Position numbers and translations under genes: made by a program. The notes below the pieces were generated by a model. It saw only the letters and a list, made by a program, of their open reading frames with translations. It had not been told where the DNA came from and searched no databases. A DNA stretch of 32,265 bases from an uncultured Ulvibacter sp. (lineage in GTDB: Bacteria; Bacteroidota; Bacteroidia; Flavobacteriales; Flavobacteriaceae). The DNA is taken from positions 1 to 32,265 of the forward strand of contig CALIAF010000019.1 of the NCBI GenBank assembly GCA_938041335.1, given 5' to 3'. Positions 1 through 8,019 of the stretch are shown one piece after another (position 1 is the first letter of the stretch; each line of letters starts with the position of its first letter).

Positions 1-425
1 TATTCGCCTTTTTCATAGGCCATAAAGGCGATAGCTTTTTTATCTTGTTGTTCTGTACTGCGCTCAATCGGGTGAACCACATTTCTATACGGCTCGAAAT
101 ATGAAGCAAATAACTCTTGGGTAGAAGTTGTATTCGAATTATTTGAAATATAGCCAAGACCAAATAACAGAATAATGCTCGCAGCAACTAACCATTTCTT
201 ATAAGAACGCTTATAGCTTGTACTTCTGGCTTTATTTTCTATATCAGAAATTAAGTTTCTAAAATTTGTATCGTCCTCGTGGGTTACAACTTTTTTAATC
301 TTAGCATGTAATTCAACTTCTTCTTTAAAGGCGCTATTATTCTTTAGTAATTTATTGAATACAAGTTCTTCTTCAGCGCTAAGTCTGTTTTGTATGTATT
401 TTTCTATTAATTCGGGATGTTCCAT
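1..425 (-). CDS. Probable anti-sigma factor, one-TM protein (partial, C-terminus beyond window)
   Basis: The reading frame starts with ATG at 425 and stays open to the window edge, giving 141 residues of an incomplete protein. It begins 3 bases after the stop of the ECF sigma gene, so the two are probably co-transcribed and translationally linked. Residues 1-75 are charged and helical (MEHPELIEKYIQNRLSAEEE...), as in the cytoplasmic N-termini of Bacteroidota anti-sigma-like proteins. Residues about 77-93 (KWLVAASIILLFGLGYI) form one membrane segment, and the rest would be periplasmic. Proteins of this layout often carry TPR repeats after the membrane segment, and the last visible residues (QQDKKAIAFMAYEKGE) could begin such a helix pair, but this cannot be confirmed here. 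The anti-sigma role is inferred from position and topology; there is no clear zinc-binding HxxxCxxC motif. Confidence 0.7.
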   Translation of the reverse strand, partial: MEHPELIEKYIQNRLSAEEELVFNKLLKNNSAFKEEVELHAKIKKVVTHEDDTNFRNLISDIENKARSTSYKRSYKKWLVAASIILLFGLGYISNNSNTTSTQELFASYFEPYRNVVHPIERSTEQQDKKAIAFMAYEKGE

Positions 426-428
426 AAC

Positions 429-974
429 TTATGATTTAATCATTTCCTTTAAGGATTTGATGCATCTAGATTTCTGACTTCTTACAACGCTGCTATCAGA
501 ATACTCCGTGTTTTCAACAATGTCATCATTACTTAGTCCTCTAGAATAGAATAAAGTTAACATCAGTTGGCATTTTTTTCCAAGTTTTTTAAAATAGGTA
601 TGTAATAAGCGTTGTTCAAGAGTTAGTTCATCTTTCTCTAACTCAAATGAAATAGTTTCTATATTATTGTGGGTAATATGAATGGCAGGTTCATAGCTAA
701 TGGTTTTTTTTCTTTCTTTTAAAAGATCATATATCATAAACTTACCGATGCCAAATAGGTACGTTTTTAAAGAACTCTTTACCGTATCTAGTTTTCCATT
801 TATGGCATTTTTTCGAAGTGCAATAAAGGCTTCCTGATAAATATCGGAGAGGTCATCATTATTCAGGCCATACTTTTTCCCAAAACCCATGAAAGCACTT
901 CTATTGCTATTATAAAGTGTGGTAATCTCTTTGGAGTCACTTTTTATTAATGTGTTAATATGTTGTTTTTCCAT
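429..974 (-). CDS. RNA polymerase ECF-type sigma factor (sigma-70 family)
   Basis: The 181-aa protein has the size and two-domain layout of a group IV sigma factor. Residues about 20-90 match sigma region 2, with the helix around DDLSDIYQEAFIALRKN and the segment LKTYLFGIGKFMIYDLLKER that would melt and bind the -10 element. Residues about 120-180 match region 4, with a helix-turn-helix (GLSNDDIVENTEYSDSSVVRS) that would bind the -35 element. The probable anti-sigma gene follows 3 bases downstream. The gene is divergent from the envelope genes that carry the repeated TGTTAACAT-16-ACTAA promoter-like sites, and I infer that this sigma factor reads them. The nearest site (1029-1037) is only 55 bases upstream of this start. 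Its -35-like half is palindromic, but no matching -10 was found facing this gene. A role for a different, unseen sigma factor cannot be excluded. Confidence 0.9.
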   Translation of the reverse strand: MEKQHINTLIKSDSKEITTLYNSNRSAFMGFGKKYGLNNDDLSDIYQEAFIALRKNAINGKLDTVKSSLKTYLFGIGKFMIYDLLKERKKTISYEPAIHITHNNIETISFELEKDELTLEQRLLHTYFKKLGKKCQLMLTLFYSRGLSNDDIVENTEYSDSSVVRSQKSRCIKSLKEMIKS

Positions 975-1028
975 TTTGGTCGAAAGTAGAAGGCTATTAA
1001 AGTAAATGTAACGAAATTAATTTCTAAA

Positions 1029-1060
1029 TGTTAACATCAATACTTTTCTTGATACTAAGG
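1029..1060 (+). promoter_or_regulatory. Putative ECF sigma promoter, site 1 (TGTTAACAT-16-ACTAAGG)
   Basis: TGTTAACAT at 1029-1037, then exactly 16 bases, then ACTAAGG at 1054-1060. The coding start at 1084 lies about 24 bases downstream. It is one of six sites with identical spacing in the window and sits between the sigma gene and the first plus-strand gene. Confidence 0.75.
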
Positions 1061-1083
1061 GTAAATAGATAAAAACATTGATT

Positions 1084-2004
1084 ATGAAACACAACACTAT
1101 TAAAAAGGCAGGTACATTGATCTTATTTCTTTTATTCTTAGGAGTACAATCTTCACAAGCACAGTTTTGGAAAAAATTAGAAAAAAGAGCAACAGCAGCA
1201 GCAGAAGAAGCGGTTCTCAGAAAGGCGGAAGATAAAGCTGTAGAAAAAACAGAAAATACGATGGATTCCATTTTCGATGCTCCTAATAAAGTAGGTAAGA
1301 AGAATAGAAACAAAAGAAATTCTAGCGAAGCAGAAGAAATGATGCTGCCAGATACTTATGATTTTGAATGGCAATATTCCTTAAAAATGGAATCTGAAGC
1401 GATGAATAAAAGTAAGAAGAACATTGGCGATATGAAAATGACATATTACCTAAATGCAGATACTGCGGTTTTCGGTACGCTGATCGATATGCCAAATAGT
1501 GGTGGTCAAATGGGAAAAACCATCATGATAATGGATATCGATAACGGAACGAATGTAATGCTCATGGAAATGAATGGTCAAAAAATTAGACAGTCTATGC
1601 CGTCAATAACAACTGAAGCTCTTAATGAAGCTATAGATGAGGATATAGATGAGGATATAGATAAAAATTATAAGGTAGAAGAGATCGATACTAAAGTGAT
1701 TTTAGGGTATGACTGTCAAGGTTTCAAAATAACCTCTGAAGATGGAATTGTAAAAAGCTATATAGCTCTAGATGCACCTATTAGTTTTAATAACGCGATC
1801 TCTGGTAAATCACAATTCAAACCCAAGGGTTTTGACCCTAAATGGTTGAAAGAATTTGAAAACGGCTTAATGATGGAAATGGAGTTTATAAGTTCTAAAA
1901 AGGAAAAATATAATATGAAGATGACTTGCGTAGCACTAAAGCAAACTCCCATTACTATAAATGTAAGCGAGTATAAATCCTTTATAGAAATGGGGGAAGA
2001 GTAG
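1084..2004 (+). CDS. Secreted DUF4412-like protein
   Basis: I prefer the ATG at 1084 to an in-frame TTG at 1078, because 1084 gives a standard signal peptide (MKHNTIKKAGTLILFLLFLG, cleavage near SQAQ) and leaves room for the promoter at 1029-1060. The mature protein begins with a lysine-, glutamate- and alanine-rich helix (FWKKLEKRATAAAEEAVLRK and onward), probably a coiled coil. A beta-rich domain follows with many methionines (MKMTYYLNADTAVF, MIMDIDNGTNVMLMEMNGQK, YDCQGFKI). This arrangement resembles the DUF4412 proteins common in flavobacteria, which have no known biochemical role. An acidic tandem (DEDIDEDID, near 1636-1665) comes from a 12-base direct repeat. The next gene starts 31 bases downstream, so the two probably share a transcript. 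Confidence 0.75.
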   Translation: MKHNTIKKAGTLILFLLFLGVQSSQAQFWKKLEKRATAAAEEAVLRKAEDKAVEKTENTMDSIFDAPNKVGKKNRNKRNSSEAEEMMLPDTYDFEWQYSLKMESEAMNKSKKNIGDMKMTYYLNADTAVFGTLIDMPNSGGQMGKTIMIMDIDNGTNVMLMEMNGQKIRQSMPSITTEALNEAIDEDIDEDIDKNYKVEEIDTKVILGYDCQGFKITSEDGIVKSYIALDAPISFNNAISGKSQFKPKGFDPKWLKEFENGLMMEMEFISSKKEKYNMKMTCVALKQTPITINVSEYKSFIEMGEE

Positions 2005-2035
2005 TGATAATTAACAATATGTAAATAAAAAAATC

Positions 2036-2830
2036 ATGAGAATATTAAAATTAAGTACAATAGTAAAACAAGCAATATTCCTTTTTCTTCTAATCGTATT
2101 TGTAAAGCCCATATCTGCAGGTGAACCTGATATAAGCTGTGAAGATATTGTTATAGCATCAACCTTAAAACCTTTTTATAAAAGTGATAATGGAGCTTTA
2201 ATATATGTAAGACAAGAAGGTTCAAAGGTGTACTGGTTAGCAGAACGTTTTGATAGAAAATTTGTGGCTGTATTTAAAGGGAATTATAAGGGCACTGAAA
2301 TTTCTGGTTCTTATTATGACCTGGCAAAAGGAAAAGCTCAAGGTTCTGGTACATTAAAAGTACTAGTAAGCAATGGCGGTAAAACATTAAAAATTACTGG
2401 GGGTAATATGGATGGGCAAACCTTAACGTCTATCGCATGCCCATCTAAATTTCCTGCGAGACGAAAAGCACATTATAGAGGTGATACCACAGCGAACCTT
2501 ACGGGCAGGTGGAACGCGAGTAATGCAGGTCAGATGCACTTGTCCGATGAAAAAGGGACTATTGCAGGCTACTTTTTCGGACATCAAAATGGTTCAAACG
2601 CACGCCCCTCGACAGCAAAAGTATTTTTTGGCACGAAAACCAAGGGCAATACTGAAATGAAAATTGAATGGTTTGATTTACCTATAGGTTTAAGCTATGA
2701 CAATGGTAAAGGTAAAGGCAAGGCAGCTTTTAAAATAGTAGGTCCACATGCTCTTAGAGTTATAGATGGTTTTATACCAGGGCTAAACCACGAACGTGAA
2801 AAAGCGGATACCTCAGTCATATTGAGATAA
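2036..2830 (+). CDS. Secreted protein with two small beta-barrel-like (avidin/lipocalin-like) repeats
   Basis: The protein has an N-terminal signal segment (residues 1-28, ending PISAG) and two similar halves. The first (about 45-140) reads ALIYVRQEGSKVYWLAE, then FKGNYKGTEISGSYYDL and GSGTLKVL. The second (about 155-250) reads LTGRWNASNAGQMHLSDEKG, then IAGYFFG and GKGKAAFKIV. The order of tryptophan/tyrosine-ended strands, a G-x-I-x-G turn and a Gly-Ser-rich strand is what I recall from small avidin- or lipocalin-like barrels in secreted bacterial proteins; this is a fold guess, not a ligand call. There are three cysteines in the mature protein. It is probably co-transcribed with the DUF4412-like gene from the promoter at 1029 and is followed by the terminator at 2923. 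No enzyme motif was seen. Confidence 0.65.
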   Translation: MRILKLSTIVKQAIFLFLLIVFVKPISAGEPDISCEDIVIASTLKPFYKSDNGALIYVRQEGSKVYWLAERFDRKFVAVFKGNYKGTEISGSYYDLAKGKAQGSGTLKVLVSNGGKTLKITGGNMDGQTLTSIACPSKFPARRKAHYRGDTTANLTGRWNASNAGQMHLSDEKGTIAGYFFGHQNGSNARPSTAKVFFGTKTKGNTEMKIEWFDLPIGLSYDNGKGKGKAAFKIVGPHALRVIDGFIPGLNHEREKADTSVILR

Positions 2831-2922
2831 GTTTAGAAAAAAGAAAATAAGATACTAAAAATTGAAGCTAAATATAAGCAGCTGAAATTTTAAATTCCTT
2901 AGTGTTAGTTTTTATAGTGTTT

Positions 2923-2955
2923 AACCCTTGATATACTACTATCGAGGATTTTTTT
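2923..2955 (+). terminator. Rho-independent terminator after the first cassette
   Basis: The arms AACCCTTGATA (2923-2933) and TATCGAGGATT (2940-2950) pair over 11 positions with one mismatch and one G-T wobble around a 6-base loop. A run of seven T ends at 2955. Confidence 0.75.
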
Positions 2956-3029
2956 CGCCTTGGGGTTAATAGCAAATATGATTCGTGTATGCTGTTAAAT
3001 ATGCGTTCGCTAATTATGTTAAAGCATAA

Positions 3030-3061
3030 TGTTAACATTCTAATTTTCTCAAGGACTAAAA
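3030..3061 (+). promoter_or_regulatory. Putative ECF sigma promoter, site 2 (TGTTAACAT-16-ACTAAAA)
   Basis: TGTTAACAT at 3030-3038, 16 bases, ACTAAAA at 3055-3061, preceded by GG as in site 5. The frameshifted gene starts at 3163, giving a leader of about 95 bases. Confidence 0.75.
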
Positions 3062-3162
3062 GAAAAGAAGAAGTACCCCCTGAACTATTTTTCGTTTTTT
3101 CTGAGAGGATTCAAAATAGAGTAAGGACTTAGAAATAATTAGTAATCTCTAAAAATTAACTT

Positions 3163-3982
3163 ATGAAAACTAGAATCACATTTTTTGCAGCAATTTTTAT
3201 GCTAACTCAAATTAGTGTAAAAGCACAGATAAACTTGCCTAAAAACAAAGCCGTAAAAAGTATTGAACTTAATAAGGGTGTAAAACCAAATTTAAAATTA
3301 TCAACTGCACTCATAGATGGTATAATTGGCGAACTTATAGACGGTAGATATCAAATTTATTGGACCGCAAATAGCGGTGTGGTATGTTGTTTTAAAACCA
3401 TAAAGGAAGCACTAAATACATACCCTAAAAAAAACTTAAAGTATGTTGATAGTGGTTTTGCAGGTGGCGTATACCAAGAAACTTCTAATGGTGGTATTGG
3501 TCAAGAAATACCGAATGCATCAATTGGTTTTAGAAAACAAAATAGCATTATTGCCAGGTAAATATGTTGTTACCATTAAACATAAAGGTTATAAATCATA
3601 TAGTACTGCCCCAGGATTTTCAATAGTAACGGATAAATTCGAGACCTTCAATATTCCATTAAAAGGGCTTTTAAAGTATCCTATAAAAACGAAACGCATT
3701 ACGATTATCGCTGTTTTTGATACTAAGACAAAAAGGCTAATTGACATGGTATTGGATACTAAAAAAAATAAGAAAGTACTAGAAAAACGTAAAAATGTAC
3801 TCCTGTTTTATGGGAAACGAGACCATGAAAAATTAGCTAAAGGCAGTTTAGTTCAAGTCTTTTTAGAAAAGCAGTTTGTTCCTGGGGATCAGTTTATCTC
3901 TGGTGATCAATTTAATCTAAAAGGTTCAAAATATAAGGTTGTCAGCAGTACAAAAAAGGAACTGCAATTAGTCAAATTGTAA
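3163..3982 (+). pseudogene. Secreted protein gene split by a frameshift
   Basis: Two overlapping frames look like one protein. The first (3163-3561) has a signal peptide (MKTRITFFAAIFMLTQISVKAQ) and runs to GGIGQEIPNASIGFRKQN before hitting a stop. The second frame (+1) becomes protein-like only from about 3540, reading IALLPGKYVVTIKHKGYKSY and continuing to VVSSTKKELQLVKL at 3982; its upstream part is low-quality sequence. Joined, the region around NASIGF...LLPGKYVVTIKHKGYKS looks like a carboxypeptidase-regulatory or PEGA-like beta sandwich with its usual L-x-P-G-x-Y turn. The shift must lie near 3530-3545, in A-rich sequence (AGAAAACAAAATAGC). It could be a real mutation, a sequencing error or, less likely, programmed frameshifting. 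The gene lies directly after promoter site 2 and 35 bases before the VWA gene. Confidence 0.7.
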
Positions 3983-4017
3983 TAGAAGGCAGAACTGTCA
4001 TACCAAAAATAAATCCA

Positions 4018-7000
4018 ATGAAAAACAACTCAACTACAGCAAAGTCGCCTAGCAGACGTGATTTTTTTATAAAAATGGCTTTAGCCGGGGTAGCGTCTAC
4101 TTTGCCACCACTAGTATTAAGTAGTTGTGAAGAGGAACTAAAATACCAAGGCACCGGAAAAGCACCTTTTAAGGTTTGGGAAGAAATGCTACAAGCAATA
4201 AAGACAAGCCCAGACTATTTACCGCAGCGAGTCGAAGATTTAATTGCATTAAAAGACCCTGAGGCCATGTACAACTTTGTGAAGAATAAAATTGTATTGA
4301 TGCCTGTGGAAGCAAAGTATATATCTTATTACGATTTGGGCTGTGGCATGAAATGGGGCCTAGAAGGTGTTTTGCGCTGCGGTATGGCTACTCCAAGAGA
4401 AAAAGTAGAGTTGTTGCACCAGATGTTCCAAAAAGCAGGCATCGAATCTAAAGTAGTTTATGAATATACCGCTATCAAAGAAGAAGAAGTTCCTTCATTT
4501 TTTTATAGACCTATTGATCGAGAATTCAATCCTGAAATTTCTAAAAGCCAAATTAAAAGCTGGACAAAGGCTATGGGAGATCCTGAGGAAGAAGTCCAGC
4601 TTCAAGAACTCATTATAGACTACACCAAAGATGCCAAAGATTTGGCAGGTATCATATTAGAAACTCTACCGAATATTGATGATTTTGGAGCTAAGTTCAG
4701 TTTTAAGTGGGCTAATGCTGAAACTCCCACGCTAGAATTTAAGCATAACAACAAAACACAACATGCACATCTTTTCGATCCAAAGACTCCTTTTGGTGAA
4801 AAGCACAATTCAGCAAGCGGGCAAATCGGAGAAGCAGAACCTATTAAAGAAAATAAAGAAAAAGTAAGTTTAAAAATCACCTATAGAGATACTGTTGACC
4901 ATTTGAAAGAGAAGGACCTTATAAAAGGGGAGTGGAATGCAATTGATTTGATAGGGAAACAAGTACAACTTAGCTTTTTACACGGACTTACCTTAGAAGA
5001 ACAAATAGTTACGCCCATAGGAAGTTTACGCATTTTTACGCCTGTTCTGGCGCTGCAAGCTATTGATAAAGATTTAGAGTTTGTTCAAGACCGTTCTTTT
5101 ATAGCAGACCCCATTACTATAGATGGTAAAAGAATACTAGTTTCTAGTGAAAAAACGCTGGGTGCCAATGGTATTGAAATTATTACCAAACCACACCCTC
5201 AATTACAAAAAGAGGTGAAAGATATTTCAGTAGTAGCCAAAGCTTCTGGGTATCCTATTGTAAAATTAAGTATTGATGCCACAGATGCGTCTGGTAAACT
5301 TGTTGAAGGCCTTTCTGCAACAGATTTTAAAATTACCGACAATGGTAAACCTGTAAAAGCTTTGCTAGAGAACAATCAACGCACACCAAAGATTTTAGTG
5401 CTGAGTGATAATTCTGGTAGTATGCCAAAGGCATATAGAAATGAGAAAATGGAAGAGTTTAATTCCATATTAGAAGAAAAAATAAAAGAGAAATACCCTG
5501 CTGCAATCATAGAATTTTGGCGAACGCCATCATCATTGTTCACTTGGCTATTAAAAGCTTCACAAACAGATTATGATTTAATTTTATTTGCTACCGATGG
5601 AGATAATGATGATTATTTTGAAGAAAAAAATACTCCTATCTATAAAGCTGGGCCGCCTGCTATTATACTTAATGTGTATAATTCCAAATCTGGTCATCGT
5701 ATGGATGCTTTTACTAAAATGGCAGAAATAACAAACGGGATAGTGTTAAATGCTGAAAATCAAGAAAAGGTATTAGAAGAGGTTACTGGGTATATAGTAC
5801 GTATGAAATTGTCACCATATGTATTTACCTATGCTTCTGCAGAAAAAACACAACCTCACGCCGTCAAAGTAACACTAGATAATGAGCGTATAAAAGCTAG
5901 TGGTAATTATGAGTTTCCAAAAATTGAATTAGAGCAAAAAAATGGAATTTCAGGTATATACCTTGAATTAAAAGTAGGTAGAAACAGACCTGTAAAGAGA
6001 GTATTGGCAGGTTGGGATCCTGTTGTAGAATATTACAATGAACCAGATGCTGAAGATGTAGACGCTGTGCAACAGTTGTTATTAGGCGGTGTTATGTTAG
6101 CAGTAGAAGCTGAAGGACCAACCTTGGCCGTTGCATTGGCAGATTTGTTGAAATCAAAATTATCGAATAGAAACTGGGGAGAAGCCTACTTAGATAATGA
6201 TATTAAAAAAGCGAAGGCAGAATTAAACAAAGGGAGTATTCATATTCCTTCTATTTTAATACCAATGCTTAGGCCATTACAAGACCAAGTCACTACAAAA
6301 TCTCTTACCTACCCCAACGGGTATAGAATGTGTTTGCTGAAAACTATGGTCGGCATTAATCAAGATTCTAAATTCACCTTTGATTATTTGCCAACTTCAG
6401 ACTATCAGACGATGGCGAAAGATAAAAAAGAACGTTTTATTACAACGCTAGAAAAGACAGCACAACTAGCGGTCAGGGAAGGAAAACTGTTTGAACAAAG
6501 CACGTACACCACATTACAAGGTGTAAAATATATTGACGCTGCTACAGCTAATGCACAGTCGTGGAAAAAAACAACAATAAATAAAGACCATATTGATAAT
6601 CAATATTGGAACAAAAGAGTACTACGAGGTGAACATGGTTATATCAAAATTTTTGATGCTGGTGCAAACTCAAAATCATTTTGGCAAATATCAAGTTGGT
6701 CAGGTGAACTTTATGGTATTATGCCTGATGGTTCAGGTGGTGGGGGAGACACTTTTAAACAACAATTAGATGAGCTAAGTAAGGTTGTTGATACCTATAT
6801 GTTATTATTCAATCTTTTAGGTCATGGTACTATATCATTATCGGTGGTGGCTACATATGGTAAAACATTGTTTAAACTTTATGCGATAGCAACAGAAGCT
6901 ATTATTGTTATGGATACTGAAGGAATGGACGAAGCAGTAGCAAAAGCTATGCAAGAACTGGCATGTAATATAGCCAAGGATATTAGTTTTGGGCTCTCTA

Positions 7001-7089
7001 GTTTACCTGGAGCAGCAGGACAAATAGGAACAGGTATTGAGCTTTTAATTGGAAATATGGCTCCTAAATTTCGTCCTTTTTCTTGCTAA
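4018..7089 (+). CDS. Tat-type lipoprotein with degenerate transglutaminase-like and VWA domains
   Basis: The 1023-aa protein starts with a twin-arginine signal (SRRDFFIK, R13-R14) that ends in a lipobox-like LSSC with Cys37, so it is probably exported folded and lipid-anchored. Residues about 80-260 resemble the transglutaminase-like fold (GVLRCGMATPREKVELL, AGIESKVVYEY, HAHLFDP), but the place where the catalytic Cys is expected holds Pro126 (GMATPREK). A short Ig-like stretch (VEGLSATDFKITDNGKPV) leads into a VWA domain, about 455-600, with a complete-looking MIDAS: D464-x-S466-x-S468 (SDNSGSM) and D527 (ATDGD). The last 400 residues are unrecognised; they include a Gly-rich turn (MPDGSGGGGD) and hydrophobic helices near the C-terminus. 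It lies in the cassette started by promoter site 2. I infer a metal-dependent binding or scaffold role at the envelope. Confidence 0.75.
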   Translation: MKNNSTTAKSPSRRDFFIKMALAGVASTLPPLVLSSCEEELKYQGTGKAPFKVWEEMLQAIKTSPDYLPQRVEDLIALKDPEAMYNFVKNKIVLMPVEAKYISYYDLGCGMKWGLEGVLRCGMATPREKVELLHQMFQKAGIESKVVYEYTAIKEEEVPSFFYRPIDREFNPEISKSQIKSWTKAMGDPEEEVQLQELIIDYTKDAKDLAGIILETLPNIDDFGAKFSFKWANAETPTLEFKHNNKTQHAHLFDPKTPFGEKHNSASGQIGEAEPIKENKEKVSLKITYRDTVDHLKEKDLIKGEWNAIDLIGKQVQLSFLHGLTLEEQIVTPIGSLRIFTPVLALQAIDKDLEFVQDRSFIADPITIDGKRILVSSEKTLGANGIEIITKPHPQLQKEVKDISVVAKASGYPIVKLSIDATDASGKLVEGLSATDFKITDNGKPVKALLENNQRTPKILVLSDNSGSMPKAYRNEKMEEFNSILEEKIKEKYPAAIIEFWRTPSSLFTWLLKASQTDYDLILFATDGDNDDYFEEKNTPIYKAGPPAIILNVYNSKSGHRMDAFTKMAEITNGIVLNAENQEKVLEEVTGYIVRMKLSPYVFTYASAEKTQPHAVKVTLDNERIKASGNYEFPKIELEQKNGISGIYLELKVGRNRPVKRVLAGWDPVVEYYNEPDAEDVDAVQQLLLGGVMLAVEAEGPTLAVALADLLKSKLSNRNWGEAYLDNDIKKAKAELNKGSIHIPSILIPMLRPLQDQVTTKSLTYPNGYRMCLLKTMVGINQDSKFTFDYLPTSDYQTMAKDKKERFITTLEKTAQLAVREGKLFEQSTYTTLQGVKYIDAATANAQSWKKTTINKDHIDNQYWNKRVLRGEHGYIKIFDAGANSKSFWQISSWSGELYGIMPDGSGGGGDTFKQQLDELSKVVDTYMLLFNLLGHGTISLSVVATYGKTLFKLYAIATEAIIVMDTEGMDEAVAKAMQELACNIAKDISFGLSSLPGAAGQIGTGIELLIGNMAPKFRPFSC

Positions 7090-7121
7090 GATTATATCAA
7101 ATCAATTAAAATAATTAGGTA

Positions 7122-7153
7122 TGTTAACATGTTTAAATTATTAAAAACTAAAA
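7122..7153 (+). promoter_or_regulatory. Putative ECF sigma promoter, site 3 (TGTTAACAT-16-ACTAAAA)
   Basis: TGTTAACAT at 7122-7130, 16 bases, ACTAAAA at 7147-7153. Unlike sites 2, 4, 5 and 6, no terminator was seen between the previous gene (ends 7089) and this site. The gene at 7272 could therefore also be reached by read-through. The leader would be about 115 bases. Confidence 0.7.
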
Positions 7154-7271
7154 GTATACTAGACTCTTTAAAAGTATCATCAAAACTATGGATTTTGAAA
7201 ATTTGAGATGTCATGATACACCTATAAATTAATATGATTTTCTATTTGGGAAACTATTTACTACAAAGAAA

Positions 7272-7751
7272 ATGAAAAAACTAATTTTTGCAATAACCTT
7301 TTTAGGCTTCACATTTCAAGTGCAGTCTCAAGAGCCTTTATTGGATATGCTGAAATCCAAAAAATGGATGAATATCTCATCAAGGCAATTATCAACTGTA
7401 AAAATAGAACATCAGAATTATGATTTAGTTTTAATGCCTGAGAAAAAAGTTGACATGTTCTGGGGAGACGTTATTAAACTCGATACAATTAACAACTATA
7501 GAGATTCTGAGTATATGCGATGTGGAACACCACCTTATTCGCATCACAATATTATTGGCAAATGGCAGGTTGAGAAAGACACGCTGTGTATTGATATACA
7601 ATCTGCCATACTCGATTGCACCTATGAAGAAGAAAAATGTAAAAAACTAGAGCAAGAATTTTTAAAAAGAAAAGAAGAAACTAGAATTAAATACGCTCTT
7701 GAAGTTATCAATGATTCCGTCATCGCGGGAATAAAACTAGAACTTAAATAA
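7272..7751 (+). CDS. Small secreted protein of unknown function
   Basis: The 159-aa protein has a signal peptide (MKKLIFAITFLGFTFQVQSQ). The mature part looks like a small mixed alpha/beta domain: strands around YDLVLMPEKKVDMFWGDVI, a segment HHNIIGKWQVEKDTLCIDIQ that recalls lipocalin-like GxW-containing barrels, and a charged helix (EEEKCKKLEQEFLKRKEETR) near the C-terminus. Three cysteines fall in the last third and one before it. No family could be assigned. It sits alone between promoter site 3 and the terminator at 7839, so it is a one-gene cassette unless read-through occurs from the VWA gene. Confidence 0.7.
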   Translation: MKKLIFAITFLGFTFQVQSQEPLLDMLKSKKWMNISSRQLSTVKIEHQNYDLVLMPEKKVDMFWGDVIKLDTINNYRDSEYMRCGTPPYSHHNIIGKWQVEKDTLCIDIQSAILDCTYEEEKCKKLEQEFLKRKEETRIKYALEVINDSVIAGIKLELK

Positions 7752-7838
7752 ATCGTAAAATAGCGATACTATTCCAAAATAAATAGGGAATGAAGTAAAC
7801 CAAGAAAAGTTAGTGTTTTTTATTTTTTATAGTGCTTA

Positions 7839-7871
7839 AACCTTTGATGACTAGCGTAGAGGGTTTTTTTG
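7839..7871 (+). terminator. Rho-independent terminator after the small secreted protein gene
   Basis: AAACCTTTG (7839-7847) pairs with the AGAGGGTTT ending near 7867 through Watson-Crick and G-T pairs. A T run reaches 7871. It is related in sequence to the terminators at 2923 and 8474. Confidence 0.65.
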
Positions 7872-7945
7872 TTTCAAATTTTGAGCGAAAACATGATTGG
7901 TGTTGGTCCAAAAATGAATTCTTTCCATTTAAAATAAAAAAGTAA

Positions 7946-7977
7946 TGTTAACATCTTAAAATTGGCAAAGACTAAAA
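7946..7977 (+). promoter_or_regulatory. Putative ECF sigma promoter, site 4 (TGTTAACAT-16-ACTAAAA)
   Basis: TGTTAACAT at 7946-7954, 16 bases ending GGCAAAG, ACTAAAA at 7971-7977. The DUF4870 gene starts at 8020. The GGCAAAGACTAAA segment is identical to that of site 6. Confidence 0.78.
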
Positions 7978-8019
7978 GAAGAAGTACAACATTAAAATAA
8001 CGGTATCAAAGCATAAGAA

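Larger units (their letters stand above)
2888..3075 (+). repeat. Terminator-plus-promoter module, copy 1
   Basis: The 332-base gap between 2830 and 3163 holds no gene. It contains a 19-base string at 2904-2922 (GTTAGTTTTTATAGTGTTT) that recurs exactly at 8454-8472 and imperfectly near 7810-7838. The terminator hairpin follows at once, and the promoter-like site comes about 75 bases later. The stretch after the -10 (ACTAAAAG...AAGAAGTAC) also resembles the one after site 4. Confidence 0.75.
7791..7990 (+). repeat. Terminator-plus-promoter module, copy 2
   Basis: This 268-base gap (7752-8019) has no gene. It shares with copy 3 the string TGAAGTAAAC (7791-7800 and 8436-8445), a GTTAGT...TATAGTG stretch, the terminator, the string TTTGTTTCAAATTT just after it, and the promoter further on. 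Confidence 0.75.

Noticed and set aside
3443-3982. A separate 179-aa gene
   Set aside because: Its first ~33 residues are low-quality (many Met/Val/Leu) and lie under the other frame's good coding sequence. The part from about 3540 continues the upstream protein, so it was merged as one frameshifted gene.
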